The translations under genes were made by a program, and so were the position numbers. Shown here piece after piece: positions 32,263-40,145 of a stretch of 64,000 nucleotides of DNA. The number at the start of each line of letters is the position of its first letter. Positions within the stretch are counted from its first letter, which is position 1. The DNA comes from Streptomyces sp. CB02980 (GTDB lineage Bacteria; Actinomycetota; Actinomycetes; Streptomycetales; Streptomycetaceae). The DNA is taken from positions 1-64,000 of the forward strand of contig NZ_JACSCH020000025.1 in the NCBI RefSeq assembly GCF_014451325.2, given 5' to 3'. Under the pieces are notes generated by a model, which saw nothing but the letters and a program-made list of their open reading frames with translations, was not told the origin of the DNA and searched no databases.

Positions 32263-32285
32263 GAATCTGATGTACCGTCAGATTC
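32263..32285. promoter_or_regulatory. Palindromic operator F2, 23 bp abutting a start codon
   Basis: The half-site GAATCTGATG, the spacer TAC and the half CGTCAGATTC are symmetric except for one pair. The site ends at 32285, the base before the ATG of the thiolase-like gene, so a bound protein would cover the start codon. Confidence 0.75.
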
Positions 32286-33521
32286 ATGCCGACCACCGTG
32301 CCGACCACCGCGCCGACCGACGCGCCCGCCACCGTGCCGACCACCGCCGGCGCCACCGCGCGCACCACCGTCCGCGGCCCCCGCCGCGTCGCCGTCGCGG
32401 GCGTCGCCCTCGCCGACTGCGGCCGGGTCGACGAGGCCACCCCCTACGCCCTGCACGCCCAGGCCGCCCGGCGCGCGCTGGCGGACAGCGGCCTGGACCG
32501 CTCACTGATCGACGGCCTCGCCTCGGCGGGCCTCGGCACCCTCGCCCCGGTCGAGGTCGCCGAGTACCTCGGGCTCCGGCCCCGCTGGGTGGACTCGACC
32601 GCCGTCGGCGGCGCCACCTGGGAGGTCATGGCCGCGCACGCCGCCGACGCGATCGCCGCCGGCCACGCGAACGCGGTCCTCCTCGTGTACGGCTCCACCG
32701 CGCGCGCCGACATCCGCGCCCGACGGCGCACCGCGAACCTGTCGTTCGGCTCGCGCGGCCCGCTCCAGTTCGAGGTTCCGTACGGGCACACCCTGATCGC
32801 CAAGTACGCGATGGCCGCCCGCCGTCACATGCACGAGTACGGGACGACCCTGGAGCAGCTCGCCGAAGTGGCCGTCCGGGCGCGGGCGAACGCGGCGCTC
32901 AACCCGGAGGCGATGTTCCGCGACCCGATCACCGTCGACGACGTCCTGGCCGGGCCGATGATCGCGGACCCGTTCACCAAGCTGCACTGCTGTCTGCGCT
33001 CCGACGGCGGCTGCGCGGTGCTGCTGGTCGCCGAGGAGTACGTCCAGGACTGCCTCAAGGCCCCGGTCTGGGTGCTCGGCACGGGCGAGCACGCCTCCCA
33101 CACCACGATGTCGGAGTGGGAGGACTTCACGGTCTCCCCGGCGGCGGTCAGCGGCCGGCTCGCCTTCGAGCGGGCGGGCGTGACCCCGGCGGACGTGGAC
33201 CTCGCCGAGGTCTACGACGCCTTCACCTACATGACCCTGGTGACCCTGGAGGACCTGGGCTTCTGCGCGAAGGGCGAGGGAGGGGCGTTCGTCCAGGAGA
33301 AGGACCGACTGCCGGTGAACACGGACGGCGGCGGGCTCTCGGCCTGCCATCCGGGGATGCGGGGGCTCTTCCTGCTGGTGGAGGCGGTACGGCAGTTGCG
33401 CGGGGAGGCACCGGGGCTCCAGGTGCGGCGGCCGGACGGAAGCCTGCCGGAGGTGGCGGTGGCATCGGGTACGGGGGGCTGGTTCTGCTCGTCGGGGACG
33501 GTGGTCCTCGGCCGGTCGTGA
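32286..33521 (+). CDS. Second thiolase-fold lipid-transfer-like protein
   Basis: The 411-residue protein is related to the Ltp-type protein at 22250. PLQFEVPYGHTLIAKYAMAARRHMHEYGTT near 160, DLAEVYDAFTYMTLVTLEDLGFCAKGEGGAFV near 300 and NTDGGGLSACHPGMRG near 345 match the same family. The first 30 residues are a Thr/Pro/Ala-rich stretch (MPTTVPTTAPTDAPATVPTT), unusual for the family. A downstream start is possible, but operator F2 abuts this ATG and no ribosome site is visible, so translation may be leaderless. It is divergent from the acyl-CoA dehydrogenase gene. No DUF35 partner lies beside it. Confidence 0.85.
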   Translation: MPTTVPTTAPTDAPATVPTTAGATARTTVRGPRRVAVAGVALADCGRVDEATPYALHAQAARRALADSGLDRSLIDGLASAGLGTLAPVEVAEYLGLRPRWVDSTAVGGATWEVMAAHAADAIAAGHANAVLLVYGSTARADIRARRRTANLSFGSRGPLQFEVPYGHTLIAKYAMAARRHMHEYGTTLEQLAEVAVRARANAALNPEAMFRDPITVDDVLAGPMIADPFTKLHCCLRSDGGCAVLLVAEEYVQDCLKAPVWVLGTGEHASHTTMSEWEDFTVSPAAVSGRLAFERAGVTPADVDLAEVYDAFTYMTLVTLEDLGFCAKGEGGAFVQEKDRLPVNTDGGGLSACHPGMRGLFLLVEAVRQLRGEAPGLQVRRPDGSLPEVAVASGTGGWFCSSGTVVLGRS

Positions 33522-33540
33522 CCCGCGGCCAAGGATCTAT

Positions 33541-33561
33541 ACAAGCGTCATAGACAAGCGT
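33541..33561 (+). promoter_or_regulatory. 13-bp-spaced direct repeat ACAAGCGT in a promoter
   Basis: ACAAGCGT at 33541-33548 repeats at 33554-33561. Together with the flanking CTATA...TATAG sequence it forms an operator-like region about 70 bp upstream of the FAD monooxygenase start. The binding protein is unknown. Confidence 0.5.
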
Positions 33562-33630
33562 GTAGGACATCCGTATAGTCATGTCTGCGGGCAGGGGAAC
33601 GGCCCGCAGCCACCGACAAGGAGTCCTGCC

Positions 33631-34959
33631 GTGAACAGCACCGCGAACAGCACCCCGAACAGCACCCCGAACACCTCCACGCACACCGCCGCGCACACCT
33701 CCGCGAAGACCGTCCTCATCTCGGGCGCCTCGGTCGCCGGCCCCGCCCTCGCCCTCTGGCTGCACCGCTACGGCTTCACCCCCACCGTCGTCGAGCGCGC
33801 CCCCGAACTCCGCACCGGCGGCTACAAGGTGGACATCCGCGGCACCGCGATCGAGGTCTGCCGCCGCATGGGGATCCTCGACGAGATCCGCGCCGACTCC
33901 ACGGACATGCGCGGCGGTTCCTACGTCGACGACCGCGGTCGCACCATCGGCGAACTGTCCGCCGACATCTTCGGCGGACGCGTCGAGGGGGACGACGAGA
34001 TCATGCGCGGCGAGCTGGCCCGCATCCTCCACGAGCGGACCCGCGACGACGTCGAGTACCTCTTCGACGACTCGATCGCCACCCTCGACGAGGACGCCGA
34101 CGGCGTCACCGTCGCCTTCGAGAGCGGCACCGTCCGCCGCTTCGACCTGGTGGTCGGCGCCGACGGACTGCACTCCCACACCCGGCGCCTGGTCTTCGGC
34201 GAGGAGAAGCGCTTCAAGCGCCACCTCGGCGCGTACGTCTCCATCTTCACCGCCCCCAACCACCTGGGCCTCGACCGCTGGGAGACGTACCACGCGCTGC
34301 CCGGGAAGCTGGTCTGCGTCTACAGCTCGGCCGGCGAGACCGACGCGAAGAACCTCTTCATCTTCTCCTCGCCCGAGGAACTCCCCTACCACCACCGGGA
34401 CATCACCGCCCAGCGGCGCCACCTCGCCACGACCTTCGCCGGCGACGGCTGGGAGATCCCCCGGCTCCTCGGCCACGCCGCCGACGCCGACGACCTCTAC
34501 TTCGACTCCATCTCCCTCATCGAGATGGACCGCTGGTCGAAGGGGCGCGTCGTCCTCCTCGGCGACGCCGCCCACTGCTCCTCCCCCGCCTCCGGCCAGG
34601 GCACCGGACTCGCCCTCACCGGCGCGTACGTCCTGGCAGGCGAACTGGCCCGGGCCGGCGGCGACCACCGCGTCGCCTTCGAGCGCTACGAGGCGCACAT
34701 GCGGCCCGGCGTCGAGCGGAACCAGAGGATGGCGGAGGGCTTCGTCAAGGAGATGACCGTCGGCTCCAAGTGGAAGATCGCGCTGCGGATGTTCATGGTG
34801 CGCACGCTGCCGAAGACCCCGTGGAAGAACCTCATCGCGAAGAAGATCCGCGACGAGATCCAGGCCGCGGCGAACGCCGTCCCGCTGGTGGACTACCGGA
34901 CGCCGATCACGAGCAGCACCCCCGGCGCCACCGCCCCGCGCTCTACCGTGGCCTCATGA
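33631..34959 (+). CDS. FAD-dependent monooxygenase
   Basis: The 442-residue protein starts at a GTG behind AAGGAG. After a Thr/Asn-rich N-terminus it has the FAD-binding signature TVLISGASVAGPALALWLHRYGF (about 28-50). LVVGADGLHSHTRRLVFG (about 172) is the DG motif, and VVLLGDAAHCSSPASGQGTGLALTGAYVLA (about 306) is the GD motif of class A flavoprotein hydroxylases. It hydroxylates an aromatic or cyclic compound with NAD(P)H. The next gene overlaps its stop by ATGA, so they form an operon. Confidence 0.92.
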   Translation: MNSTANSTPNSTPNTSTHTAAHTSAKTVLISGASVAGPALALWLHRYGFTPTVVERAPELRTGGYKVDIRGTAIEVCRRMGILDEIRADSTDMRGGSYVDDRGRTIGELSADIFGGRVEGDDEIMRGELARILHERTRDDVEYLFDDSIATLDEDADGVTVAFESGTVRRFDLVVGADGLHSHTRRLVFGEEKRFKRHLGAYVSIFTAPNHLGLDRWETYHALPGKLVCVYSSAGETDAKNLFIFSSPEELPYHHRDITAQRRHLATTFAGDGWEIPRLLGHAADADDLYFDSISLIEMDRWSKGRVVLLGDAAHCSSPASGQGTGLALTGAYVLAGELARAGGDHRVAFERYEAHMRPGVERNQRMAEGFVKEMTVGSKWKIALRMFMVRTLPKTPWKNLIAKKIRDEIQAAANAVPLVDYRTPITSSTPGATAPRSTVAS

Positions 34960-35609
34960 CCGACTTCCACCACGCCCTGCGCTCCCTGAAGGTCTGGGAC
35001 ACCGAACTGCCCGCCTTCGACCCGGCGGGCGCCCCGCCCGAGCCGCTCCCCCTCTTCCACGACTGGTTCACGGCGGCGGCCGCGGCCGGCCAGACCGAGC
35101 CGCACACCCTCTCCCTGGCCACCGTGGACGAGGACGGCAGGCCCGACGTCCGCACCGTGATGCTGCACGACGCCGACGCGCGCGGCTGGCACTTCGCCTC
35201 CCACGCCACCAGCGCCAAGGGCCGCCAGCTCGCCGCCCGCCCCGAGGCCGCGCTCGGCTTCTACTGGCCGGTCCAGGGCCGCCAGGTCCGGATCCGGGGC
35301 CACGTCACCACCGGGACCCCCGAGGAGGCGTACGAGGACCTCCACGCCCGCTCCACCGGCGCCCTCGCCTCGGCCCTGGTCGGCCGACAGAGCGAACTCC
35401 TCGACTCCCCGGAGACCCTCGCGGAGGCGAGCGCCCAGGCCTGGCGCCGGGCCCGGGCGGAACCGGACGCCCCCGCCCCCACCTGGACGCTCTACGTCGT
35501 CGAGCCGGCCGAGGTCGAGTTCTTCCAGGGCGACGCACAGCGCCGCCACCTCCGCCTCCGCTACCGCCGCACGGACGAGGGCTGGACCCGCGAACTCCTC
35601 TGGCCGTAG
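34956..35609 (+). CDS. Pyridoxamine 5'-phosphate oxidase family protein
   Basis: The 217-residue protein has the FMN-binding split-barrel pattern of PNPOx proteins: PHTLSLATVDEDGRPDVRTVMLHDADARGWHFASHATSAKGRQLA (about 48-95), ALGFYWPVQGRQVRIRGHVT, and a C-terminal FFQGDAQRRHLRLRY. The family includes PLP-forming PdxH, PhzG-type enzymes in phenazine pathways, and others. The overlap with the FAD monooxygenase suggests a joint redox pathway rather than housekeeping PLP salvage. The start is the ATG at 34956. Confidence 0.88.
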   Translation: MTDFHHALRSLKVWDTELPAFDPAGAPPEPLPLFHDWFTAAAAAGQTEPHTLSLATVDEDGRPDVRTVMLHDADARGWHFASHATSAKGRQLAARPEAALGFYWPVQGRQVRIRGHVTTGTPEEAYEDLHARSTGALASALVGRQSELLDSPETLAEASAQAWRRARAEPDAPAPTWTLYVVEPAEVEFFQGDAQRRHLRLRYRRTDEGWTRELLWP

Positions 35610-35612
35610 CCG

Positions 35613-37493
35613 CTATTCGCCACCGGAGTCGTACATCTCCTCGATCTCCCGGGCGAAGTCCCGCAGCACCGCCCGCCGCTTGAGCTTGAGGGACGGGGTC
35701 AGATGGCCGGAGGTCTCCGAGAACTCGGCGTTCAGGACCCGGAAGTCACGGATCGACTCCGCCCGTGAGACGAGCCGGTTGGCATCGTCCACCGCCCGCC
35801 CGAGGGCGGCGAGCAGTTCCTCGTCCCGGGTCAGCTCCCAGAGCGCCAGGTGGTCCTTGTGCCGCATCCGCCGCCAGTGCGTCAGGCCCTCGTGGTCGAG
35901 GGTGATCAGGGCCGTGACGTACGGACGGTTGTCGCCGAGGACCACGCACTGGGCGACCAGCGGATGGGCGCGCAGCCAGTCCTCCAGCGGGGCCGGCGCG
36001 ACGTTCTTCCCCGCCGAGGTGATGAGGATGTCCTTCTTGCGGCCGGTGATCCGCAGATAGCCGTCGGCGTCGAGGGACCCCAGGTCCCCGGTGGGGAACC
36101 AGCCGTCGTCGGTGTACGGCACGGCCGCCCCGCGCTGGGCGTCCCAGTACCCGGCGAAGACATGACCGCCCTTGAGCCAGACCTCGCCGTCACCGGCGAT
36201 CCGGACCGAGGTGCCGGGCAGCGGCCAGCCGACCGTGCCGGTACGGGGCCGCCGGGGCGGGGTGACCGTCGACGCTGCCGTGGTCTCCGTCAGGCCGTAC
36301 CCCTCGAAGACCTCCACGCCCGCCCCGGCGAAGAACTCGGCCAGCCGCGCGCCGAGCGGGGAGCCGCCGGAGATCACGTACTTCACCCGGCCGCCGAGCG
36401 CGGCCCGGATGCGCCGGTAGACGAGCGGGTCGTAGAGCGCCCGCGCGGCCCGCAGCGAGAGCGAGGGGGAGGCCTCCTTGCCGTACCGGCGGGCGACCCG
36501 GGCGGCGCGGTCGAAGGAGGCGGCCTTGCCACCGCGTTCGGCGGTGGCGCGGGCGGAGTTGAAGACCTTCTCCAGGACGTACGGGATGGCGAGGAGGAAG
36601 GTGGGGCGGAACCCGGCGAGATCGTCGAGGAGCTCCTGGCCCTCCACCGAGGGGGCGTGCCCGACGCGGACCCGGGCCCGCATACAGCCGATGGCCACCA
36701 TCCGCCCGAAGACATGGGAGAGCGGCAGGAAGAGCAGGGTGGCGGCCGGGTCCTTGTGCTCGGAGACGAAGACCGGGTGGAGGAGCCGGACGGCGTTGTC
36801 GACCTCGGCGAAGAAGTTGGCGTGGGTGAGGGCGCAGCCCTTGGGGCGGCCGGTGGTGCCCGAGGTGTAGATGAGGGTGGCGAGGGTCTCCGGGGTGAGC
36901 AGTCCGCGCCGGGCGGTGACGGCCTCGTCGGCGACCCGGGCGCCCGCGGTACGGAGCTGGTCGACGGCGCCGGTGTCCAGGACCCAGAGATGGGCGAGGC
37001 CGGGCAGCTGCCGCCGCTCGGCGGAGACGAGCCGGGCCTGGGCCGGGTCCTCGACGACACAGGCGGCGGCGCCGGAGTCCTGGAGGATCCAGCGGGTCTG
37101 GAACGCGGAGGAGGTCGGGTAGACGGGGACGGTGACGAGCCCGGCGGCCCAGGCGGCGAAGTCGAGCAGCGTCCACTCGTAGGTGGTCCGCGCCATGAGG
37201 GCGAGCCGGTCACCGGGCCGCAGGCCGTGCGCGATGAGGCCCTTGGCGACGGAGTGGACCTGGGCGGCGAAGGCCGAGGCGGTGACATCGGCCCACACCC
37301 CGTCCGGCCCCTTGCGGGAGAAGAGCACCGCGTCGGGGTCCTGACGGGCGTTGTCGTACGGCAGGTCGGCGAGCGAGCCGCGGCGGATCACGGGGACGAG
37401 CGCGGGCACGGAGACCTCGCGGACGACCCCGTCCACCAGGGTCTTGTGCGGCTCGACCGGCTCGCTCTCGGACAGTGCGGTGACGACGGACAC
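35613..37493 (-). CDS. Long-chain fatty-acid-CoA ligase (FadD15-like)
   Basis: The 626-residue ANL enzyme has TLIYTSGTTGRPKGCALTHAN near 198, YGLTETTAASTV near 398, WFPTGDLGSLDADGYLRITGRKKDILITSAGKNVAPAPLED near 468, and a C-terminal ETSGHLTPSLKLKRR with the catalytic lysine. The layout matches long-chain ligases such as FadD15. It starts at a GTG behind GAGGAG. Upstream lie three 21-bp repeats and two inverted repeats before the TetR gene, so it is probably controlled by that TetR, as in many actinobacterial fadD/TetR pairs. Confidence 0.92.
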   Translation of the reverse strand: MSVVTALSESEPVEPHKTLVDGVVREVSVPALVPVIRRGSLADLPYDNARQDPDAVLFSRKGPDGVWADVTASAFAAQVHSVAKGLIAHGLRPGDRLALMARTTYEWTLLDFAAWAAGLVTVPVYPTSSAFQTRWILQDSGAAACVVEDPAQARLVSAERRQLPGLAHLWVLDTGAVDQLRTAGARVADEAVTARRGLLTPETLATLIYTSGTTGRPKGCALTHANFFAEVDNAVRLLHPVFVSEHKDPAATLLFLPLSHVFGRMVAIGCMRARVRVGHAPSVEGQELLDDLAGFRPTFLLAIPYVLEKVFNSARATAERGGKAASFDRAARVARRYGKEASPSLSLRAARALYDPLVYRRIRAALGGRVKYVISGGSPLGARLAEFFAGAGVEVFEGYGLTETTAASTVTPPRRPRTGTVGWPLPGTSVRIAGDGEVWLKGGHVFAGYWDAQRGAAVPYTDDGWFPTGDLGSLDADGYLRITGRKKDILITSAGKNVAPAPLEDWLRAHPLVAQCVVLGDNRPYVTALITLDHEGLTHWRRMRHKDHLALWELTRDEELLAALGRAVDDANRLVSRAESIRDFRVLNAEFSETSGHLTPSLKLKRRAVLRDFAREIEEMYDSGGE

Positions 37494-37520
37494 GTGCGGC
37501 TCCTCGGTCTGCGCGATGAA

Positions 37521-37583
37521 CTGAGGTCGTGCGTCGATCAGCTGAGGTCGTGCGTCGATGAACTGAGGTCGTACGTCGGTCGA
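37521..37583. repeat. 21-bp direct repeat, three copies
   Basis: Three tandem 21-bp units begin CTGAGGTCGTGCGTCGAT (37521, 37542, 37563); the third has several changes. A partial unit precedes them. They lie in the leader of the FadD15-like gene. Confidence 0.85.
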
Positions 37584-37624
37584 CTGCTACCGCGCGACGG
37601 CGAACCACCGCCGTACGCCGGTAC

Positions 37625-37641
37625 GTTGCATACCCTGCAAC
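37625..37641. promoter_or_regulatory. Inverted repeat GTTGCA-N5-TGCAAC
   Basis: A perfect 6-bp inverted repeat with a 5-bp spacer lies 131 bp upstream of the FadD15-like start and forms part of its likely promoter/operator region. Confidence 0.6.
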
Positions 37642-37661
37642 TGCCTTGACTAGCCGGTAAC

Positions 37662-37677
37662 CTTACTGCGAGGTAAG
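37662..37677. promoter_or_regulatory. Inverted repeat CTTAC-N6-GTAAG
   Basis: A perfect 5-bp inverted repeat with a 6-bp spacer lies just beyond the stop codon of the adjacent TetR gene. It is a candidate site for that TetR controlling the FadD15-like ligase. Confidence 0.6.
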
Positions 37678-37679
37678 CG

Positions 37680-38324
37680 TCAACGGGGAGACCAGCGCTC
37701 GCTTTTCATGAGGTTCCCCAGACCGGACCACGCGAAGTTCATCAGCGTCGCGGCCGCCTCCTTCGCCGTCACCCCCGGAGTCTCGTTGGCCCAGCTCGCC
37801 AGCGACTCGGCGGACCCGACGAGCGCCTGCGCGAGCGCGTCGACATCCCGCCCGGTGATCACGGCACCGCCCGGCGCCTCCAGCGCCGCCTCACCGATCA
37901 GACCCGCGACGAACGCCGTGATCTCGTCCCGCATCCGCGCCGCCTCCCCCGCGAACGGCTCACCCTGCGTCCGCGCCTGCCGGCTGAGCACCGTCCAGGA
38001 GTCCGGATGTTCGGCGGCGAAGGCGAAGAAGGCCATCAGCCCCGCCCACAACCGCTCGTCGGGCGGCGCGCTCCGATCGACGACCGCCTCGGCCACGACC
38101 CCGAGCAAGGCCTGCGCCTCCCGCCGGATCACCGCGGTGAAGAGCTCCTCCTTGGAGTGCAGATACAGGTAGACGAGCGGCTTCGACACCCCGGCCGACT
38201 CGGCGATCTCGTCCATGGAAGCCGCCTGGTACCCGTTCCGCGCGAAGCACCGCACGGCCGCGTCCACCATCTGCCGCTCCCGCACGGCCCGCGGCAACCG
38301 CCGCGCCCCAGCACCACCGGCCAT
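37680..38324 (-). CDS. TetR family regulator beside FadD15-like gene
   Basis: The 214-residue protein has the TetR DNA-binding domain at about 10-60 (AVRERQMVDAAVRCFARNGYQAASMDEIAESAGVSKPLVYLYLHSKEELF) and a helical ligand domain. It is transcribed towards the FadD15-like ligase gene, 186 bp away. Regulators in this position usually repress the ligase until a fatty acyl signal is present. The CTTAC-N6-GTAAG palindrome at its 3' end could be its site. The ATG at 38324 is used. Confidence 0.9.
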   Translation of the reverse strand: MAGGAGARRLPRAVRERQMVDAAVRCFARNGYQAASMDEIAESAGVSKPLVYLYLHSKEELFTAVIRREAQALLGVVAEAVVDRSAPPDERLWAGLMAFFAFAAEHPDSWTVLSRQARTQGEPFAGEAARMRDEITAFVAGLIGEAALEAPGGAVITGRDVDALAQALVGSAESLASWANETPGVTAKEAAATLMNFAWSGLGNLMKSERWSPR

Positions 38325-38375
38325 GGCGGCCCACCCCTGCTCCCAAGATCCACTGGCTGCCCCGCCGAAAGCCTA

Positions 38376-38408
38376 CGTGCCCCCTGCCCGACGGGGGCAG
38401 GGGGCACG
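38376..38408. terminator. 14-bp stem terminator after symporter gene
   Basis: CGTGCCCCCTGCCC at 38376-38389 pairs perfectly with 38395-38408 around a 5-base loop, directly after the stop of the dicarboxylate symporter gene. Confidence 0.75.
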
Positions 38409-38430
38409 GAGGGTGTGTGTGCGACGAGGG

Positions 38431-39771
38431 TCAGGCCGCGACCGCGACCTTCTCCTGGGTCTCGCGGGTGTCCACCAGGTCGTCGATGGGCGACGACGAG
38501 GCGTTCTCGTACGCCGTGAGGTCGAGGATCTTCTCGCGGGCGGAGACGATCACCGGGACGAGCGCCTGGCCGGCGACGTTCGTGGCCGTGCGCATCATGT
38601 CCAGGATCGGGTCGATCGCCATCAGGAGGCCGACGCCCTCCAGGGGGAGGCCCAGGGTGGAGAGGGTGAGGGTCAGCATGACCGTCGCGCCCGTCAGGCC
38701 GGCGGTGGCCGCCGAGCCGATGACCGAGACGAAGGCGATCAGCAGGTAGTCGCCGATGCCGAGCTGCACGTCGAAGATCTGCGCGATGAAGATCGCGGCG
38801 AGCGCCGGGTAGATCGCGGCGCAGCCGTCCATCTTGGTCGTCGCGCCGAACGGGACGGCGAAGGAGGCGTACTCCTTCGGGACGCCGAGGCGCTCGGTGA
38901 CCTTCTGGGTGACCGGCATCGTGCCGACCGAGGAGCGGGAGACGAAGGCCAGCTGGATGGCCGGCCAGGCGCCCTTGTAGAACTGGATCGGGTTGACCTT
39001 GGCGACCGTCGCGAGCAGCAGCGGGTAGACGCCGAACATGACCAGGGCGCAGCCGATGTAGACGTCGGCGGTGAAGGTCGCGTACTTGCCGATCAGGTCC
39101 CAGCCGTAGTCGGCGATGGCGAAGCCGATGAGGCCGACGGTGCCGAGCGGGGCGAGGCGGATGACCCACCAGAGGGCCTTCTGGAGCAGTTCGAGGATCG
39201 ACTCGGAGAGCGTGAGGATCGGCTTGGCCTTGTCGCCGAGCTTGAGGGCGGCGATGCCGGCGACTGCGGCCATGAAGACGATCTGAAGGACGTTCAGCTC
39301 GGTGAAGGGTGTGATGACGTCCGTCGGGATGATGCCGGTCAGGAAGTCGATCCAGGAGCCTTCGCGCTTCGGCAGCTTGCCGTCCTGCGGGGTGAGGCCG
39401 GTGCCGGCGCCCGGGTTGGTGATCAGGCCGATGGCGAGGCCGATGGCCACCGCGATCAGCGAGGTGATCATGAACCAGAGCAGGGTGCGGGTGGCGAGCC
39501 TGGCGGCGTTGTTCACCTTCCGCAGGTTGGTGATCGAGACCAGGATCGCGAAGAAGACGAGCGGGGCGACGGCCAGCTTCAGGAGCTGGACGAAGATGTC
39601 GCCGACCTGGCCGAGGGTCTCCTTCAGCCAGGAGACGTCCTGGCTGCGGGCGATCCAGCCGAGCAGGGCGCCGAGGACCAGACCGGCGATGATCTGGGCC
39701 CAGAAGGGGATCTTCGGTATGCGCGAGGAAGCGGGGGACTGCTTCTCGGGTGTGGTCGCGGACGCGGACAC
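38431..39771 (-). CDS. Dicarboxylate/amino acid:cation symporter (DAACS)
   Basis: The 446-residue protein is a glutamate/dicarboxylate transporter homologue. WAQIIAGLVLGALLG near 26 is the first helix. The serine-rich loop SRSSVGTMPVTQKVTERLG near 300 and the NMDGT-like ATTKMDGCAAIYPALAAIFIAQ near 328 are the core substrate and cation-binding hairpins. ATNVAGQALVPVIV near the C-terminus is helix 8. It takes up C4-dicarboxylates, glutamate or aspartate across the membrane. The start is a GTG at 39771, seven bases after GGAG; an upstream in-frame extension is out-of-character sequence. A CTTTGAG palindrome lies about 220 bp upstream. Confidence 0.9.
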   Translation of the reverse strand: MSASATTPEKQSPASSRIPKIPFWAQIIAGLVLGALLGWIARSQDVSWLKETLGQVGDIFVQLLKLAVAPLVFFAILVSITNLRKVNNAARLATRTLLWFMITSLIAVAIGLAIGLITNPGAGTGLTPQDGKLPKREGSWIDFLTGIIPTDVITPFTELNVLQIVFMAAVAGIAALKLGDKAKPILTLSESILELLQKALWWVIRLAPLGTVGLIGFAIADYGWDLIGKYATFTADVYIGCALVMFGVYPLLLATVAKVNPIQFYKGAWPAIQLAFVSRSSVGTMPVTQKVTERLGVPKEYASFAVPFGATTKMDGCAAIYPALAAIFIAQIFDVQLGIGDYLLIAFVSVIGSAATAGLTGATVMLTLTLSTLGLPLEGVGLLMAIDPILDMMRTATNVAGQALVPVIVSAREKILDLTAYENASSSPIDDLVDTRETQEKVAVAA

Positions 39772-39989
39772 AGACACACTCCACAGGTGCGTATCGGGCA
39801 ATACGGGACGGGGGTGCGGCACACACGCGTTTTCACGCGGGCCGCTGCATGATGCCGGGTCAGACCCCGCGGCAACAGACCGCGGACATACAGCGGCACA
39901 GATCGACGTGCAGGCGCGCCACGAGCGGGGTGCTCGCGGCATGGGAGGGGCGCACAACTGTCGTCATGTCGAACACGTTAACACTTGAA

Positions 39990-40006
39990 CTTTGAGAACC
40001 TCAAAG
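39990..40006. promoter_or_regulatory. Palindrome CTTTGAG-AAC-CTCAAAG
   Basis: A perfect 17-bp inverted repeat is followed after five bases by a third CTTTGAG. It is AT-rich against the local sequence and located upstream of the symporter gene, which suggests an operator, possibly cooperative. Confidence 0.65.
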
Positions 40007-40055
40007 CCCTTCTTTGAGGTAGACGGACCCCCCTTTCACCTCCGAAACGCAGAAC

Positions 40056-40092
40056 GCCCCAGGCGGGAGCCTTGGAAGCTCCCGCCCGGGGC
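40056..40092. terminator. Hairpin after the DUF4229 gene
   Basis: GCCCC and GGCGGGAGC (40056-40070) pair with GCTCCCGCC and GGGGC (40078-40092) with a small bulge. It lies downstream of the minus-strand DUF4229 gene. Confidence 0.65.
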
Positions 40093-40145
40093 GGATGATC
40101 TGTGAGCAAGCTTACGCGGCCTTTACAGGCGGCGCGTGGGGTGGA

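Larger units (their letters stand above)
39772..40145. other. 374-bp intergenic region upstream of the symporter
   Basis: No gene is seen here. The region holds a perfect 17-bp palindrome (39990-40006), a further CTTTGAG half-site at 40012-40018 and a terminator-like hairpin (40056-40092). It probably contains the symporter promoter and its leader. Confidence 0.6.
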
